Position numbers and translations under genes: made by a program. Positions 9,081-19,186 of a stretch of DNA of 64,000 bases are shown piece after piece. Numbering within the stretch: the first letter of the stretch is position 1; every line of letters starts with the position of its first letter. Under the pieces are notes generated by a model. That model saw nothing but the letters and a program-made list of their open reading frames with translations, made no database searches and was not told where the DNA came from. The DNA lies in contig CAIQQR010000122.1 in the NCBI GenBank assembly GCA_903874055.1, positions 1 through 64,000 of the forward strand, read 5' to 3'. The stretch comes from an uncultured Bacteroidota bacterium (GTDB lineage Bacteria; Bacteroidota; Bacteroidia; Chitinophagales; Chitinophagaceae).

Positions 9081-9770
9081 TTAAAATAAATCTTTTGCTT
9101 TTATGGACATCCCAATTTCAAAACGATTTAACCGCATAGGAACATTTGAATTAAATAAATTAGTTCCAATTTTATAGTGTGCAAAAAGTACGTAATACCC
9201 TTTATTATCAAACTCGGCACCTAAGTCTGCATTGATAATACCTCTATTTCCTGCACCATTAATTAAATTCTCATTACTTATGTCTGTAATTTTATAATCT
9301 ACACTTGGACCTGCAACTGCGTAAAATTTATATTTATCCATTTTATTTACTGGCAATATTTTTTTAAAGTGTGCCGCTAAACTCAAAGTGGTAAAATTAT
9401 TATCCGCTTTAAAATGTGTAAAATCGTCAGGATATGGTGAAAGCGTATATTTGTTTTTATAATAAGTGCCTGCACTCACTTTATTAATTCCCACAATTAT
9501 GGAATAAGTATTTAATTTTTCAGCATTCCCATCCCATCTAAACCCTCCACTATAACCTGGTTTAAATGCATTATTATTTACTGAATTGTATAAATAGTTC
9601 ACAGGTACAGCAATACCCTTATCATCGATACGCTGATTATTGAGACTCAATAATCCAAACAAGGAAAAACTCCCTTTTTTTTGTTTTGAATTTGTTTGTG
9701 CCTCAGTTTTTAAAAAACAGCAAATTAGCACTAAGCCTAAAAAAACACCCCTTAAAACACGCGATTTCAT
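9081..9770 (-). CDS. Outer-membrane beta-barrel-like protein (cassette 1)
   Basis: Signal peptide; homologous to 34883-35593 (GFRW...KLSP...LSLAAHFKKILPVN...YKFYAVAGPSVDYKITD; terminal ...FEIGMSIKAKDLF). Confidence 0.65.
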   Translation of the reverse strand: MKSRVLRGVFLGLVLICCFLKTEAQTNSKQKKGSFSLFGLLSLNNQRIDDKGIAVPVNYLYNSVNNNAFKPGYSGGFRWDGNAEKLNTYSIIVGINKVSAGTYYKNKYTLSPYPDDFTHFKADNNFTTLSLAAHFKKILPVNKMDKYKFYAVAGPSVDYKITDISNENLINGAGNRGIINADLGAEFDNKGYYVLFAHYKIGTNLFNSNVPMRLNRFEIGMSIKAKDLF

Positions 9771-9875
9771 TGAAATATAGATTTATTCAAAAATATGTAA
9801 AAATACTTTAGAATATAATCTATTGACTAATTAAACAAAAAAAAAGCTTAAACAAAACAACCTGAAATTTTCTAC

Positions 9876-9908
9876 AAAAAAAATGGAACCATATTAGGTC
9901 CCATTTTT
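9876..9908 (-). terminator. Intrinsic terminator downstream of accC
   Basis: On the minus strand AAAAATGGGACCTAATATGGTTCCATTTTTTTT (one G-T wobble), 3' of accC. Confidence 0.75.
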
Positions 9909-9930
9909 GTTAAATATATTAAAGAAAAAA

Positions 9931-11268
9931 TTACTTCATTTTAAACGTTTCTAAAAACTTCGTAGTAAAGTTTCCTTTTCTAAAATCTTCATTTTGCATT
10001 AATTGTAAATGGAAAGGGATAGTTGTTTTCACCCCTTCAATTACATACTCACTTAACGCACGATACATGGTATTAATGGCTTCTTCACGTGTTTGTGCCA
10101 CCGTAATTAATTTACCTATCATTGAATCATAGTAAGGAGGAATTACATAACCTGCATACACATGACTATCTACACGCACACCATGTCCACCTGGGGTATG
10201 TAATACCGTTATCTTTCCTGGTGAAGGTCGGAAATCATTATAAGGATCCTCGGCATTAATACGACATTCAATCGCATGTAATTTTGGCTCGTAGTTTTTT
10301 CCTGAAATTTTTTCACCAGCAGCAATTTTAATTTGCTCCTTGATTAAATCATAACTAACTACCTCCTCCGTAACGCAATGCTCCACTTGAATACGGGTAT
10401 TCATTTCCATGAAGTAAAAATTGCGATGCTTGTCTACTAAAAATTCAACAGTACCAACGCTTTCATAATTAATTGCAGAAGCTGCTTTAATAGCAGCGTC
10501 TCCCATTCTTTGGCGAAGGTCGGGTGTCATAAATGGGGAAGGTGATTCCTCCACTAATTTTTGATGTCTTCTTTGGATTGAACAATCACGCTCACTTAAA
10601 TGACACACATTTCCGTATTGGTCACCAGCCACTTGAATTTCAATATGTCTTGGTTCTTCCACAAATTTCTCCATGTATAAACCATCATTTTTGAAACTCG
10701 CACCTGCTTCCATTTTAGCAGTCTCATATGCTTTTTGAATCTCATCTTCTTTCCAAACAACACGCATTCCTTTACCACCACCACCTGCTGTTGCTTTTAT
10801 AATTACTGGATATCCAATTTCTTTTGCAAGTCGTTTTGCTTCGTCAATGCTTTCTAATAATCCCTCACTTCCTGGAACCACTGGAACCCCTGCTTTAATC
10901 ATAGTTTCTTTTGCAGTGATTTTGTCACCCATGCTATTAATCATGTCCGGAGTTGGACCAATAAATTTAATACCATGGTCGGCACAAATTTGAGCAAACT
11001 TAGCATTCTCTGCTAGGAAACCATAACCAGGATGCACTGCGTCGGCATTGGTAATTTCACAAGCAGCCATGATATGCGGAATATTTAAATAAGACTCTTG
11101 CCCTTTGGGTCCACCAATACAAACCGCTTCGTCGGCAAACTTAACATGTAAACTATCTTTATCGGCAGTAGAATAAACAGCAACTGTTTTAATTCCCATT
11201 TCTCTACAAGTTCTAATAATACGCAAAGCAATTTCGCCACGATTGGCAATCAATATCTTTTTAAACAT
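9931..11268 (-). CDS. accC: Acetyl-CoA carboxylase biotin carboxylase subunit
   Basis: [78 protein letters not shown]. Confidence 0.97.
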   Translation of the reverse strand: MFKKILIANRGEIALRIIRTCREMGIKTVAVYSTADKDSLHVKFADEAVCIGGPKGQESYLNIPHIMAACEITNADAVHPGYGFLAENAKFAQICADHGIKFIGPTPDMINSMGDKITAKETMIKAGVPVVPGSEGLLESIDEAKRLAKEIGYPVIIKATAGGGGKGMRVVWKEDEIQKAYETAKMEAGASFKNDGLYMEKFVEEPRHIEIQVAGDQYGNVCHLSERDCSIQRRHQKLVEESPSPFMTPDLRQRMGDAAIKAASAINYESVGTVEFLVDKHRNFYFMEMNTRIQVEHCVTEEVVSYDLIKEQIKIAAGEKISGKNYEPKLHAIECRINAEDPYNDFRPSPGKITVLHTPGGHGVRVDSHVYAGYVIPPYYDSMIGKLITVAQTREEAINTMYRALSEYVIEGVKTTIPFHLQLMQNEDFRKGNFTTKFLETFKMK

Positions 11269-11298
11269 TTTGTTGATTTAAATTTGACAATGGGAAGA

Positions 11299-11763
11299 CT
11301 AAGCTGGTTGTACCAAGAATAAAGGCTGGTCATATTCAACCGGGCTTGCATCTTCAACCAATACTTTTACAATTGTTCCTTTTACTTCTGATTCAATTTC
11401 GTTGAACAATTTCATGGCTTCAATAATACATACCACTTTACCTTCACTCACTTCAGTTCCCTCTTCGGCCATCAAAGGCTTGTCTGGAGCAGCACGACGA
11501 TAGAATGTTCCTATCATTGGGCTCTTTATTGTAATTAAGTTATCCGCAACTGCAGGTGCTGATGCCGGCGCAGAAGCAACTGGTGCCGCTGATGGGGCAG
11601 CAACGGTAGCTGGTGCAGCTGCATATACTGGCGCTGAACTCACTGTAATTTTATCTTCTTTTTGCTTGATGGTTACTTTACCATCCTTGTCTTCGATACT
11701 AATTTCTCCAATATTACTTTTGTTTACAACCTTAATTAGGTCGTGAATTTGTTTTAAGTCCAT
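11299..11763 (-). CDS. accB: Acetyl-CoA carboxylase biotin carboxyl carrier protein
   Basis: Start at MDLKQIHDLIKVV; biotinylation motif CIIEAMKLFNEIESEVKG. Confidence 0.96.
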   Translation of the reverse strand: MDLKQIHDLIKVVNKSNIGEISIEDKDGKVTIKQKEDKITVSSAPVYAAAPATVAAPSAAPVASAPASAPAVADNLITIKSPMIGTFYRRAAPDKPLMAEEGTEVSEGKVVCIIEAMKLFNEIESEVKGTIVKVLVEDASPVEYDQPLFLVQPA

Positions 11764-11853
11764 GTTTGGCAATTTTGGGTAAAATTGGGGTTTTTTTATC
11801 AAAAAACACAAAAAAGGCCCTTTTTTTATCCAAAATGAGCCAATTTGGGCATA

Positions 11854-11882
11854 AAAATAGGGAACGCATAGTTCCCTATTTT
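11854..11882 (-). terminator. Hairpin terminator downstream of efp
   Basis: Perfect 12-bp inverted repeat AAAATAGGGAAC-gcata-GTTCCCTATTTT just 3' of efp. Confidence 0.75.
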
Positions 11883-11906
11883 ACATAATTTATCTCAAAA
11901 AGGAGG

Positions 11907-12470
11907 TTATTTAACGCGTTCTACATATTCTCCATTCTTAGTATTAATCTTAATTTTCTCCCCCTCGTTCACAAACAATGGCACCATTACAGTAGCTCCG
12001 GACTCAATAGTGGCTGCTTTTAAAGCTCTAGTTGCTGTGTCCCCTTTTACTCCATTTTCACAATAGGTAATTAAAACGTCTAACTTTTCGGGTAACTCAG
12101 CACCAATAGGCAATTCAGTTTCCGTATTCATAAATACAAATACTTCTCCTCCTTCATTTAAATATTGTGGAGCATCAATCATTTCTTCCGCCATTACAAT
12201 TTGCTCAAAAGTCTCATTATTCATTAAGTTATAACCACTATCATCCTTATATAGGAATTGATAGGTCTTTTTCTCAACCCTTACTGGATAAACGGTTTCA
12301 CCACTATTCCATGTTTTTTCAATAGATCTTTTATTGTCTACCCCTTTCAATTTAGCCCAAATTTTTGCTGCTGCACGAGCAGTCTTGTTCTCACCAAACT
12401 CAACCACAGTGTATAAGTTATTGTCTAATTTTAAGATCATTCCACGTGTGATGTCTGAAGTTGTTGCCAT
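11907..12470 (-). CDS. efp: Translation elongation factor P
   Basis: Start at MATTSDITRGMILKLDNNLYTVVEF; C-terminal MVPLFVNEGEKIKINTKNGEYVERVK. Confidence 0.96.
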   Translation of the reverse strand: MATTSDITRGMILKLDNNLYTVVEFGENKTARAAAKIWAKLKGVDNKRSIEKTWNSGETVYPVRVEKKTYQFLYKDDSGYNLMNNETFEQIVMAEEMIDAPQYLNEGGEVFVFMNTETELPIGAELPEKLDVLITYCENGVKGDTATRALKAATIESGATVMVPLFVNEGEKIKINTKNGEYVERVK

Positions 12471-12583
12471 AATTTTAGTTTTAATTTTGTCTTTGCGAGG
12501 GACAAAAGTAACACTTGCTAGCCATTTATAAAAAAACATAGAATTTTTGTTGGAAAATAAGGACAAAAAAAGCCGTTTTAGCC

Positions 12584-12591
12584 TATTTTTG
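12584..12591 (+). promoter_or_regulatory. Bacteroidota -7 promoter element (TAnnTTTG) upstream of sucD
   Basis: TATTTTTG located 27 nt before the sucD ATG; no convincing -33 TTTG seen. Confidence 0.5.
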
Positions 12592-12617
12592 CGGCACAAA
12601 TAACAAATTCAGTCCAC

Positions 12618-13490
12618 ATGTCAGTATTAGTGAACAAAAACTCAAAGATTATTGTACAAGGTTTTACCGGTACAGAAGGTAGTTTCCATGCATCTCAAAT
12701 GATCGAATATGGCACCCAAGTGGTGGGTGGAGTTACACCAGGTAAAGGTGGTTCAACACATTTAGATCGCCCTGTGTTTAATACAGTAGCAGATGCTGTT
12801 AAAACAACTGGTGCCGATGTGAGTATTATTTTTGTACCTCCTGCTTTTGCAGCAGATGCAATCATGGAAGCAACCGATGCTGGTATTGCTTTAGTAGTTT
12901 GTATTACTGAAGGAATTCCTGTTCAGGATATGGTGAAAGTGAAGAATTTTCTATTAGGAAAGACAACTCGTTTAATTGGACCAAACTGTCCAGGGGTGAT
13001 TACTGCTGAAGAAGCAAAAGTAGGTATCATGCCAGGTTTTATTTTTAAGAAAGGGAAAATTGGTATCGTTTCAAAGAGCGGTACTTTAACATATGAAGCA
13101 GCGGATCAAACTGTTAAAGCTGGTTTAGGAATTAGTACAGCCATTGGAATTGGTGGTGATCCAATCATTGGAACAACAACTAAAGAAGCAGTTGAATTAT
13201 TAATGAATGATCCTGAAACAGAAGGAATCATCATGATTGGAGAGATTGGTGGTAGCATGGAAGCAGACGCTGCTAACTGGATTAAAGACAATATGAAAAA
13301 ACCGGTTGTTGGATTTATCGCTGGACAAACAGCTCCAGCTGGTCGTCGTATGGGTCATGCTGGTGCAATCATTGGTGGTGCGGATGATACTGCCGAAGCT
13401 AAAATGAAAATTATGGCTGCGTGTGGTATCCACGTTTGTGCTAGCCCTGCAGATATTGGTAAAACAATGGCTGCTGCATTAAAAAAGTAA
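12618..13490 (+). CDS. sucD: Succinate-CoA ligase subunit alpha
   Basis: [63 protein letters not shown]. Confidence 0.97.
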   Translation: MSVLVNKNSKIIVQGFTGTEGSFHASQMIEYGTQVVGGVTPGKGGSTHLDRPVFNTVADAVKTTGADVSIIFVPPAFAADAIMEATDAGIALVVCITEGIPVQDMVKVKNFLLGKTTRLIGPNCPGVITAEEAKVGIMPGFIFKKGKIGIVSKSGTLTYEAADQTVKAGLGISTAIGIGGDPIIGTTTKEAVELLMNDPETEGIIMIGEIGGSMEADAANWIKDNMKKPVVGFIAGQTAPAGRRMGHAGAIIGGADDTAEAKMKIMAACGIHVCASPADIGKTMAAALKK

Positions 13491-13557
13491 CAAATAAGTT
13501 ATTAAGAATCAAAAAACACCGAAGTCCTAGCTAGACTTCAAAAATCATAAGAGAAAA

Positions 13558-13598
13558 GAAAATTCAAGCTTTACATTTACAACAAAGCTTGAATTTTC
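13558..13598. repeat. Perfect 15-bp inverted repeat downstream of sucD
   Basis: GAAAATTCAAGCTTT (13558-13572) ... AAAGCTTGAATTTTC (13584-13598). Confidence 0.9.
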
Positions 13599-13602
13599 AC
13601 AG

Positions 13603-13636
13603 AATCCCTTAGCATTTAATGTTAAGGGATTTTTTA
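13603..13636 (+). terminator. Intrinsic terminator of sucD
   Basis: AATCCCTTAGCAT-TTA-ATGTTAAGGGATT followed by TTTT. Confidence 0.8.
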
Positions 13637-13651
13637 TTGTAAGTTTGTTAA

Positions 13652-14056
13652 ATGAAATTGAAAATCATTTTTGCTTTACTACCATTATTTATTTTAGTGG
13701 GCACAAATTGCTTTGCACAAAATTCTTTTTTAAAAATAAAAGCAGGTGCGCCTAATAAATTAAAATTAGGGCAGTCTTTTATTTTAAAAGCAAGTGTAGC
13801 GCATAATTTTAAGGTTGAAAAAACAGGAGGACTTACCTGTACGCTACTCAATGCAAAAACGCATGTGCCAGTGGATGGATGGTTTATTAATATTTTCCCT
13901 TTTCAATATTTCACTACTATATTGAATACCCCATTTGAAACTGAATTCAGTTTCACGGTACCGAATGATTACAAAGGAAATTTTGAAATTAATTTAGTTG
14001 CCACAGTGGACCAAATAAAAGACAGTATTCATTTTTTAGTTCCTACTTATAAATAA
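13652..14056 (+). CDS. Hypothetical secreted protein
   Basis: Signal peptide MKLKIIFALLPLFILVGTNCFAQ; no family recognised. Confidence 0.7.
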   Translation: MKLKIIFALLPLFILVGTNCFAQNSFLKIKAGAPNKLKLGQSFILKASVAHNFKVEKTGGLTCTLLNAKTHVPVDGWFINIFPFQYFTTILNTPFETEFSFTVPNDYKGNFEINLVATVDQIKDSIHFLVPTYK

Positions 14057-14060
14057 TACA

Positions 14061-15149
14061 TTGGTCTTGCAAAACTCAAATTCAGTTACTGTAAAATATT
14101 TAATTGTTGGTCAAGGGCTAGTTGGCACTTGGATGTCCTATCATTTAGACAAAGCGGGGATTCCCTATAAAATAATAAACGACCCCAATATACAAAGTGC
14201 CACATCGGTTGCGAGTGGTGTTATAAATCCAGTTACAGGAAGACGGATTGTGCAAACATGGATGATTGATACCATATTACCCTATGCTGTTGCGCAATAC
14301 AAGGATATTGCTACTACTTTAAATATTGATATCATTCGAACAGCACCCATCATTTTAATTCATCCTTCGGATCAAATGAAGGAAAGTTTTGAATATCGTT
14401 TGAATCATGAAAACATTTACCTGTTCAAACAAGATAGTACAAAATGGGAGCCCTATTTTAAAACCCCCTTTGACACAGGTGCGATTGATGATTGTTATTG
14501 GATGGATTTAAATACCATGACTCAATATTGGAAGGAATATTTACAGCAGAATAATCATTTTATAAATGATCGATTTAATTTTAACGATTTACAATTAAAT
14601 GATTCAGGTGTTGAATGGAAAAATATTCAAGCAGAAACAATAATCTTTTGTGACGGATTAAATTCAATGCATAATCCCTATTTCAATGCACTCCCTTTTG
14701 CGCCCAATAAAGGACAAGCACTTATTGTAAAAATACCAGGTTTGCCTAATGAACATGTTTATAAAAACAATGTATCCATTGTTCCTTGGGCAGATGAATT
14801 ATTTTGGGTTGGCTCCAATTATGAATGGACTTTTAGTGATAACAAACCCACTGAGGACTTTAAAGCAAAGATGATAGAGAGCTTAAACCAATTACTTACA
14901 CTTCCTTATGAAATTGTGGACCATATTGTTGGGATTCGACCAGCCAATACACAAAGAAGGCCATTTGTAGGCACTCACCCAAGCTATCCTCAGTTAGCAA
15001 TTTGCAATGGAATGGGTACTAAAGGATGCTCTCTGGCACCCTATTTTACAAAACAATTACTGGAACACCTTGAATATGGCAAAGGGATTGAACCAGAAGC
15101 GGATGTAAAACGTTTTGCATCAATTTTAAAAGAAATAAATAAAAATTAA
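14061..15149 (+). CDS. FAD-dependent oxidoreductase (DAO/glycine oxidase-like)
   Basis: YLIVGQGLVGTWMSYHLDKAGIPYKIINDPN...ASGVINPVTGRRIVQTW; GIRPANTQRRPFVGTHP. Start uncertain. Confidence 0.8.
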   Translation: MVLQNSNSVTVKYLIVGQGLVGTWMSYHLDKAGIPYKIINDPNIQSATSVASGVINPVTGRRIVQTWMIDTILPYAVAQYKDIATTLNIDIIRTAPIILIHPSDQMKESFEYRLNHENIYLFKQDSTKWEPYFKTPFDTGAIDDCYWMDLNTMTQYWKEYLQQNNHFINDRFNFNDLQLNDSGVEWKNIQAETIIFCDGLNSMHNPYFNALPFAPNKGQALIVKIPGLPNEHVYKNNVSIVPWADELFWVGSNYEWTFSDNKPTEDFKAKMIESLNQLLTLPYEIVDHIVGIRPANTQRRPFVGTHPSYPQLAICNGMGTKGCSLAPYFTKQLLEHLEYGKGIEPEADVKRFASILKEINKN

Positions 15150-15184
15150 TAATTTCGAAAAAACAATTCATTCAATTTTTTATA

Positions 15185-15598
15185 ATGGCTTCAGAAAATA
15201 ATAACCAAGAACAATTTTACAATATTCCCATTGCCTACCGAAAGATGGAAAATTTGCATATAATATTTTGGCTTTTTAAAGATATTGCTTGGTGCATGGT
15301 ATGGAGACCTTTAGGCGTTATCATGATTGTGCCAACTTTACTCATTTCTATTATTATTGCATGGAGAACAAGAAAAATATTTTCTGAACTATGCCATAAC
15401 TTGGCAATTGTTGTTTGGATATCTGCCAACTCTTTTTGGATGTGTAGTGAATTTTTTAAAGTAGATACCATTGAAGTTTACAATGGAATTACTGTAAAAC
15501 ATTTAGCAATGATACCATTTTTAACAGGTGTACTTATTTTAGCATATTACTATTTAATATACAAGCCAAGACATAAGGAGGATGAAGCTACCTTATAA
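15185..15598 (+). CDS. Hypothetical membrane protein
   Basis: Open frame with several hydrophobic segments. Confidence 0.65.
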   Translation: MASENNNQEQFYNIPIAYRKMENLHIIFWLFKDIAWCMVWRPLGVIMIVPTLLISIIIAWRTRKIFSELCHNLAIVVWISANSFWMCSEFFKVDTIEVYNGITVKHLAMIPFLTGVLILAYYYLIYKPRHKEDEATL

Positions 15599-15601
15599 TT
15601 A

Positions 15602-16753
15602 CTATAAATACTTTTTCAATTTGTGGGCTTGATAAAAAGTAGAAAGACCTAACAAACTAATGGATAAAAAAGCCCATCTTAAACCAATGGCTTGGGAAAT
15701 AAATCCAATAATGGGAGGGCCTATCAAGAATCCAAAAAATCCAATACTTGAAACAGAAGCAAGATCAATACTAGCTCTTCCTGGTGCAGCATTTCGGCCA
15801 ATAGTGCCGTAAATAGTAGGTATGACGGAGGATACACCAAATCCAACAAACATAAAGCCAATACTACTTACAAAAATATTAGGATAAGAAACTGCAATGA
15901 TTAATCCAAGGGTTACAATTAAACCACTTAACATTAATTGCTTTCTTGCACCCCAATAATTAATAAGTGCATCGGCAAACATTCTTCCTGTTGTCATACA
16001 AGCCATAAAACTGATATAACCAACTGTTCTCCATTTTTCAGCAACATTGACAACATGTTGAAAGTATACCCCACTCCAATCAAACATCATTCCTTCGCAA
16101 ATCATATTACTCATCGCCACCAATCCAAATTGCAATAATAAAGGACTAGGCTTGTTCCACATTTTTGAAACTGGTTGTGTATTTTTTTCACCAGGCATTA
16201 AATAATGTCTACTAAAAAAAAGATAGGTCCATCCTATAATTGCAACGGTAATAAATTGCTGCAAAGGGGAAATAGATCTTGCTACAAAAAATCCACCAAG
16301 TAATCCGCCTGTGAATCCTGCCAAACTCCAGAACCCATGAAAAGTAGAAGTAATACTTTTATCAAATAATTTAGAAAGATTAGCAGCTTGTGTATTTACA
16401 GATACATTGAATAAATTACCTGTCATTCCAAAAACAAATAAACAAATAGCTAATAGGGTAATATTATTTGCAAGTCCTAAACTAATTAATGCGAGCGGAT
16501 AAATTAAAGCAGCAATCGATACGATTTTTTTACTGCCATGCTTTGCCGTTAAACTCCCCGAAATAGGGATACCTAAAAAGGAACCAATGGGTAAAAAAAA
16601 CAACAACCCTCCAAAAGCACCATCACTCAAACCTAAATGCATTTTGATGTCTGGTATTCTGCTTGCCCAGCTTGAAAAACAAATACCTGTTAGAAAGAAA
16701 TATCCTGAGAGGATAATACGCCTTGTTTTTAGAGAAATCTCGGGTGCTACCAT
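15602..16753 (-). CDS. MFS transporter
   Basis: 12-TM-like pattern; FFLTGICFSSWASRIPDIKMHLGLSDGAFGGLLFFLPIGSFLGIPISG. Confidence 0.85.
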   Translation of the reverse strand: MVAPEISLKTRRIILSGYFFLTGICFSSWASRIPDIKMHLGLSDGAFGGLLFFLPIGSFLGIPISGSLTAKHGSKKIVSIAALIYPLALISLGLANNITLLAICLFVFGMTGNLFNVSVNTQAANLSKLFDKSITSTFHGFWSLAGFTGGLLGGFFVARSISPLQQFITVAIIGWTYLFFSRHYLMPGEKNTQPVSKMWNKPSPLLLQFGLVAMSNMICEGMMFDWSGVYFQHVVNVAEKWRTVGYISFMACMTTGRMFADALINYWGARKQLMLSGLIVTLGLIIAVSYPNIFVSSIGFMFVGFGVSSVIPTIYGTIGRNAAPGRASIDLASVSSIGFFGFLIGPPIIGFISQAIGLRWAFLSISLLGLSTFYQAHKLKKYL

Positions 16754-16786
16754 AGCGCAAAGATGGGGTTTTTCTAGGAATTGGGC

Positions 16787-16794
16787 TATATTTG
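16787..16794 (+). promoter_or_regulatory. Bacteroidota -7 promoter element upstream of aspS
   Basis: TATATTTG matching TAnnTTTG, 29 nt upstream of the ATG. Confidence 0.45.
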
Positions 16795-16822
16795 CAGCTC
16801 ATTCATATTTCAATAGTTTCTT

Positions 16823-18649
16823 ATGTATCGTACACACCATTGTGGAGAATTGAATATCCAATCTGTAGGTCAAAATGTTACCCTAGCTGGATGGGTACAA
16901 ACCATTCGTAAATTTGGCGCCATCACTTTTGTGGACCTTAGAGATCGTTATGGAATTACACAATTATTATTAGGTGAAGAATTGCAAAATCAACTAGATG
17001 CACAACCGTTGGGTCGTGAGTTTGTATTGCAAGTAAAAGGAACTGTAATTGAGCGTTCCAATAAAAACGCCAATATTCCAACAGGAGAAATAGAAATTAA
17101 AGTAACTGAATTCAAAATATTAAATGCTTCTATCGTCCCTCCATTTACCATTCAAGATGATACAGATGGCGGTGATGATATTAGAATGAAATACCGTTTC
17201 TTAGATTTAAGAAGAAATGCAGTTAAAAAGAATATTGAATTACGTTACAGCGTAAACAGAGCAACAAGAAACTATTTACATGAAAAAGGTTTCATGGATA
17301 TTGAAACTCCTTTTTTAATTAAATCAACCCCAGAAGGTGCACGTGACTTTGTAGTACCAAGCCGTATGAATGCAGGAGAGTTTTATGCATTACCACAATC
17401 TCCTCAAACATTTAAACAATTATTAATGGTTAGTGGTTATGACCGTTACTATCAAATTGTAAAATGTTTCAGAGACGAGGATTTAAGAGCAGACCGTCAA
17501 CCAGAATTTACGCAGATTGACTGCGAAATGAGTTTTGTAGAGCAAGAAGACATTTTAAATATGTTTGAAGGTTTAATTAAAAGCATATTTAAAGACGTTA
17601 AGAATATTGATTATACCGAGACCGTACAAAGAATGACTTGGGAGAATGCCATGTGGAATTATGGTAACGACAAACCAGACATTCGCTTTGGCATGGAATT
17701 GTGTAATTTAAAAAAGCCAGGACATGTGTTTTCGGACAAGTCGGATAATGCTGCTTTAATTAATGGTGTTGACTTTAAAGTATTTGAGGAAGCTGAAACC
17801 GTTATTGCCATTGCAGCTCCAGGATGCAGCGAGTTTACACGTAAACAAACAGATGAATTAACTGACTGGGTAAAGCGTCCTCAGATTGGTATGAAGGGCC
17901 TAGTATTTATTAAGTGTAATGCGGACGGCACTTTTAAAAGTAGTGTAGACAAATTTTATTCAGAAGATAAATTAAAAGCTATTGCTGCTGCAGCAAATGC
18001 AAAAGCAGGAGATTTAGTTTTAATATTAGCTGGCGCCGAAGAAAGAACAAGAAAAGCAATTAGTGAATTACGTTTAGAATTAGGCAAGCAATTAGGATTT
18101 AGAAAGGAAGATGAATTTAAACTATTGTGGGTATTAGACTTCCCATTATTCGAGTATGATGAAGAAGGCAACCGTTGGGTAGCAAGACACCATCCATTCA
18201 CATCGCCTAAGCCAGATCATATTGACATTATGATTAACAACGCGCCTGAAATAAAAGACGCTGCAAAATACTTAGAACATCCTTATGCCAATATCAAAGC
18301 CAATGCTTATGATATGGTGTTAAATGGTAATGAAATTGGCGGTGGTTCCATTCGTATTTTTCAAAGAAACTTACAAGAAAAAATGTTTGCTGCCTTAGGT
18401 ATGACTCCCGAGGAAGCGCAACATAAATTTGGTTTCTTATTAGGGGCATTTGAATATGGCGCACCTCCTCATGGTGGTATTGCATTTGGTTTTGACCGTT
18501 TATGTGCATTATTAGGCGGAAGCGAAAGCATCAGAGACTTTATTGCCTTCCCTAAAAACAATAGTGGTCGTGATGTTATGTTAGACGCACCTAGCAGCAT
18601 TGATGAAAAGCAATTTGAAGAATTGCATATTAAATTAAACTTGAAATAA
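16823..18649 (+). CDS. aspS: Aspartate-tRNA ligase
   Basis: [11 protein letters not shown]...[73 protein letters not shown]. Confidence 0.97.
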   Translation: MYRTHHCGELNIQSVGQNVTLAGWVQTIRKFGAITFVDLRDRYGITQLLLGEELQNQLDAQPLGREFVLQVKGTVIERSNKNANIPTGEIEIKVTEFKILNASIVPPFTIQDDTDGGDDIRMKYRFLDLRRNAVKKNIELRYSVNRATRNYLHEKGFMDIETPFLIKSTPEGARDFVVPSRMNAGEFYALPQSPQTFKQLLMVSGYDRYYQIVKCFRDEDLRADRQPEFTQIDCEMSFVEQEDILNMFEGLIKSIFKDVKNIDYTETVQRMTWENAMWNYGNDKPDIRFGMELCNLKKPGHVFSDKSDNAALINGVDFKVFEEAETVIAIAAPGCSEFTRKQTDELTDWVKRPQIGMKGLVFIKCNADGTFKSSVDKFYSEDKLKAIAAAANAKAGDLVLILAGAEERTRKAISELRLELGKQLGFRKEDEFKLLWVLDFPLFEYDEEGNRWVARHHPFTSPKPDHIDIMINNAPEIKDAAKYLEHPYANIKANAYDMVLNGNEIGGGSIRIFQRNLQEKMFAALGMTPEEAQHKFGFLLGAFEYGAPPHGGIAFGFDRLCALLGGSESIRDFIAFPKNNSGRDVMLDAPSSIDEKQFEELHIKLNLK

Positions 18650-18653
18650 TTAA

Positions 18654-19166
18654 ATGCCCAATAGCTTAAAAATATACCAGGTATTAGGTTATATATTATT
18701 ACCTATCGCTTATTTATTTGGTTTTTTTGATACCTTATTTTTATTGTCAGCACTTGCCAACCCTGAAGTATTAATTTTTGTATTCGCCATTGCTTCTTTG
18801 GTGGTATATATTTTTTTAAGTCATCGATTTTTAAAAAAAGGAATATTAAGTGAACAATCTTTTGCATCAAAATCAAAGGATTGGATAAAAGTGAATGCAA
18901 TCGTTTCTCTCCTACTTTGCACATTATTTTTATTAAACGGGTTAAGTATTTTAGCGATAAGTGATGCTAAACTATTACAGTTTATTGAAGAAAAAGCTAA
19001 AGTGACACCAGGCATTCCTACCGATTTTGACATGAACTTATTGGTATCTGTGACCAAAAAAGTATCTGCTGTTTTATTGATTACTGGAATAGCAGGAGTA
19101 CCTCATGTTATTTTAACTTTAAGATATTTAAAGCAATACAGCTACCTATTCGAAGAAACATTGTAG
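18654..19166 (+). CDS. Hypothetical membrane protein
   Basis: Open frame with multiple hydrophobic helices, closely downstream of aspS. Confidence 0.65.
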   Translation: MPNSLKIYQVLGYILLPIAYLFGFFDTLFLLSALANPEVLIFVFAIASLVVYIFLSHRFLKKGILSEQSFASKSKDWIKVNAIVSLLLCTLFLLNGLSILAISDAKLLQFIEEKAKVTPGIPTDFDMNLLVSVTKKVSAVLLITGIAGVPHVILTLRYLKQYSYLFEETL

Positions 19167-19186
19167 AGAATGCTTAAATTTATACA

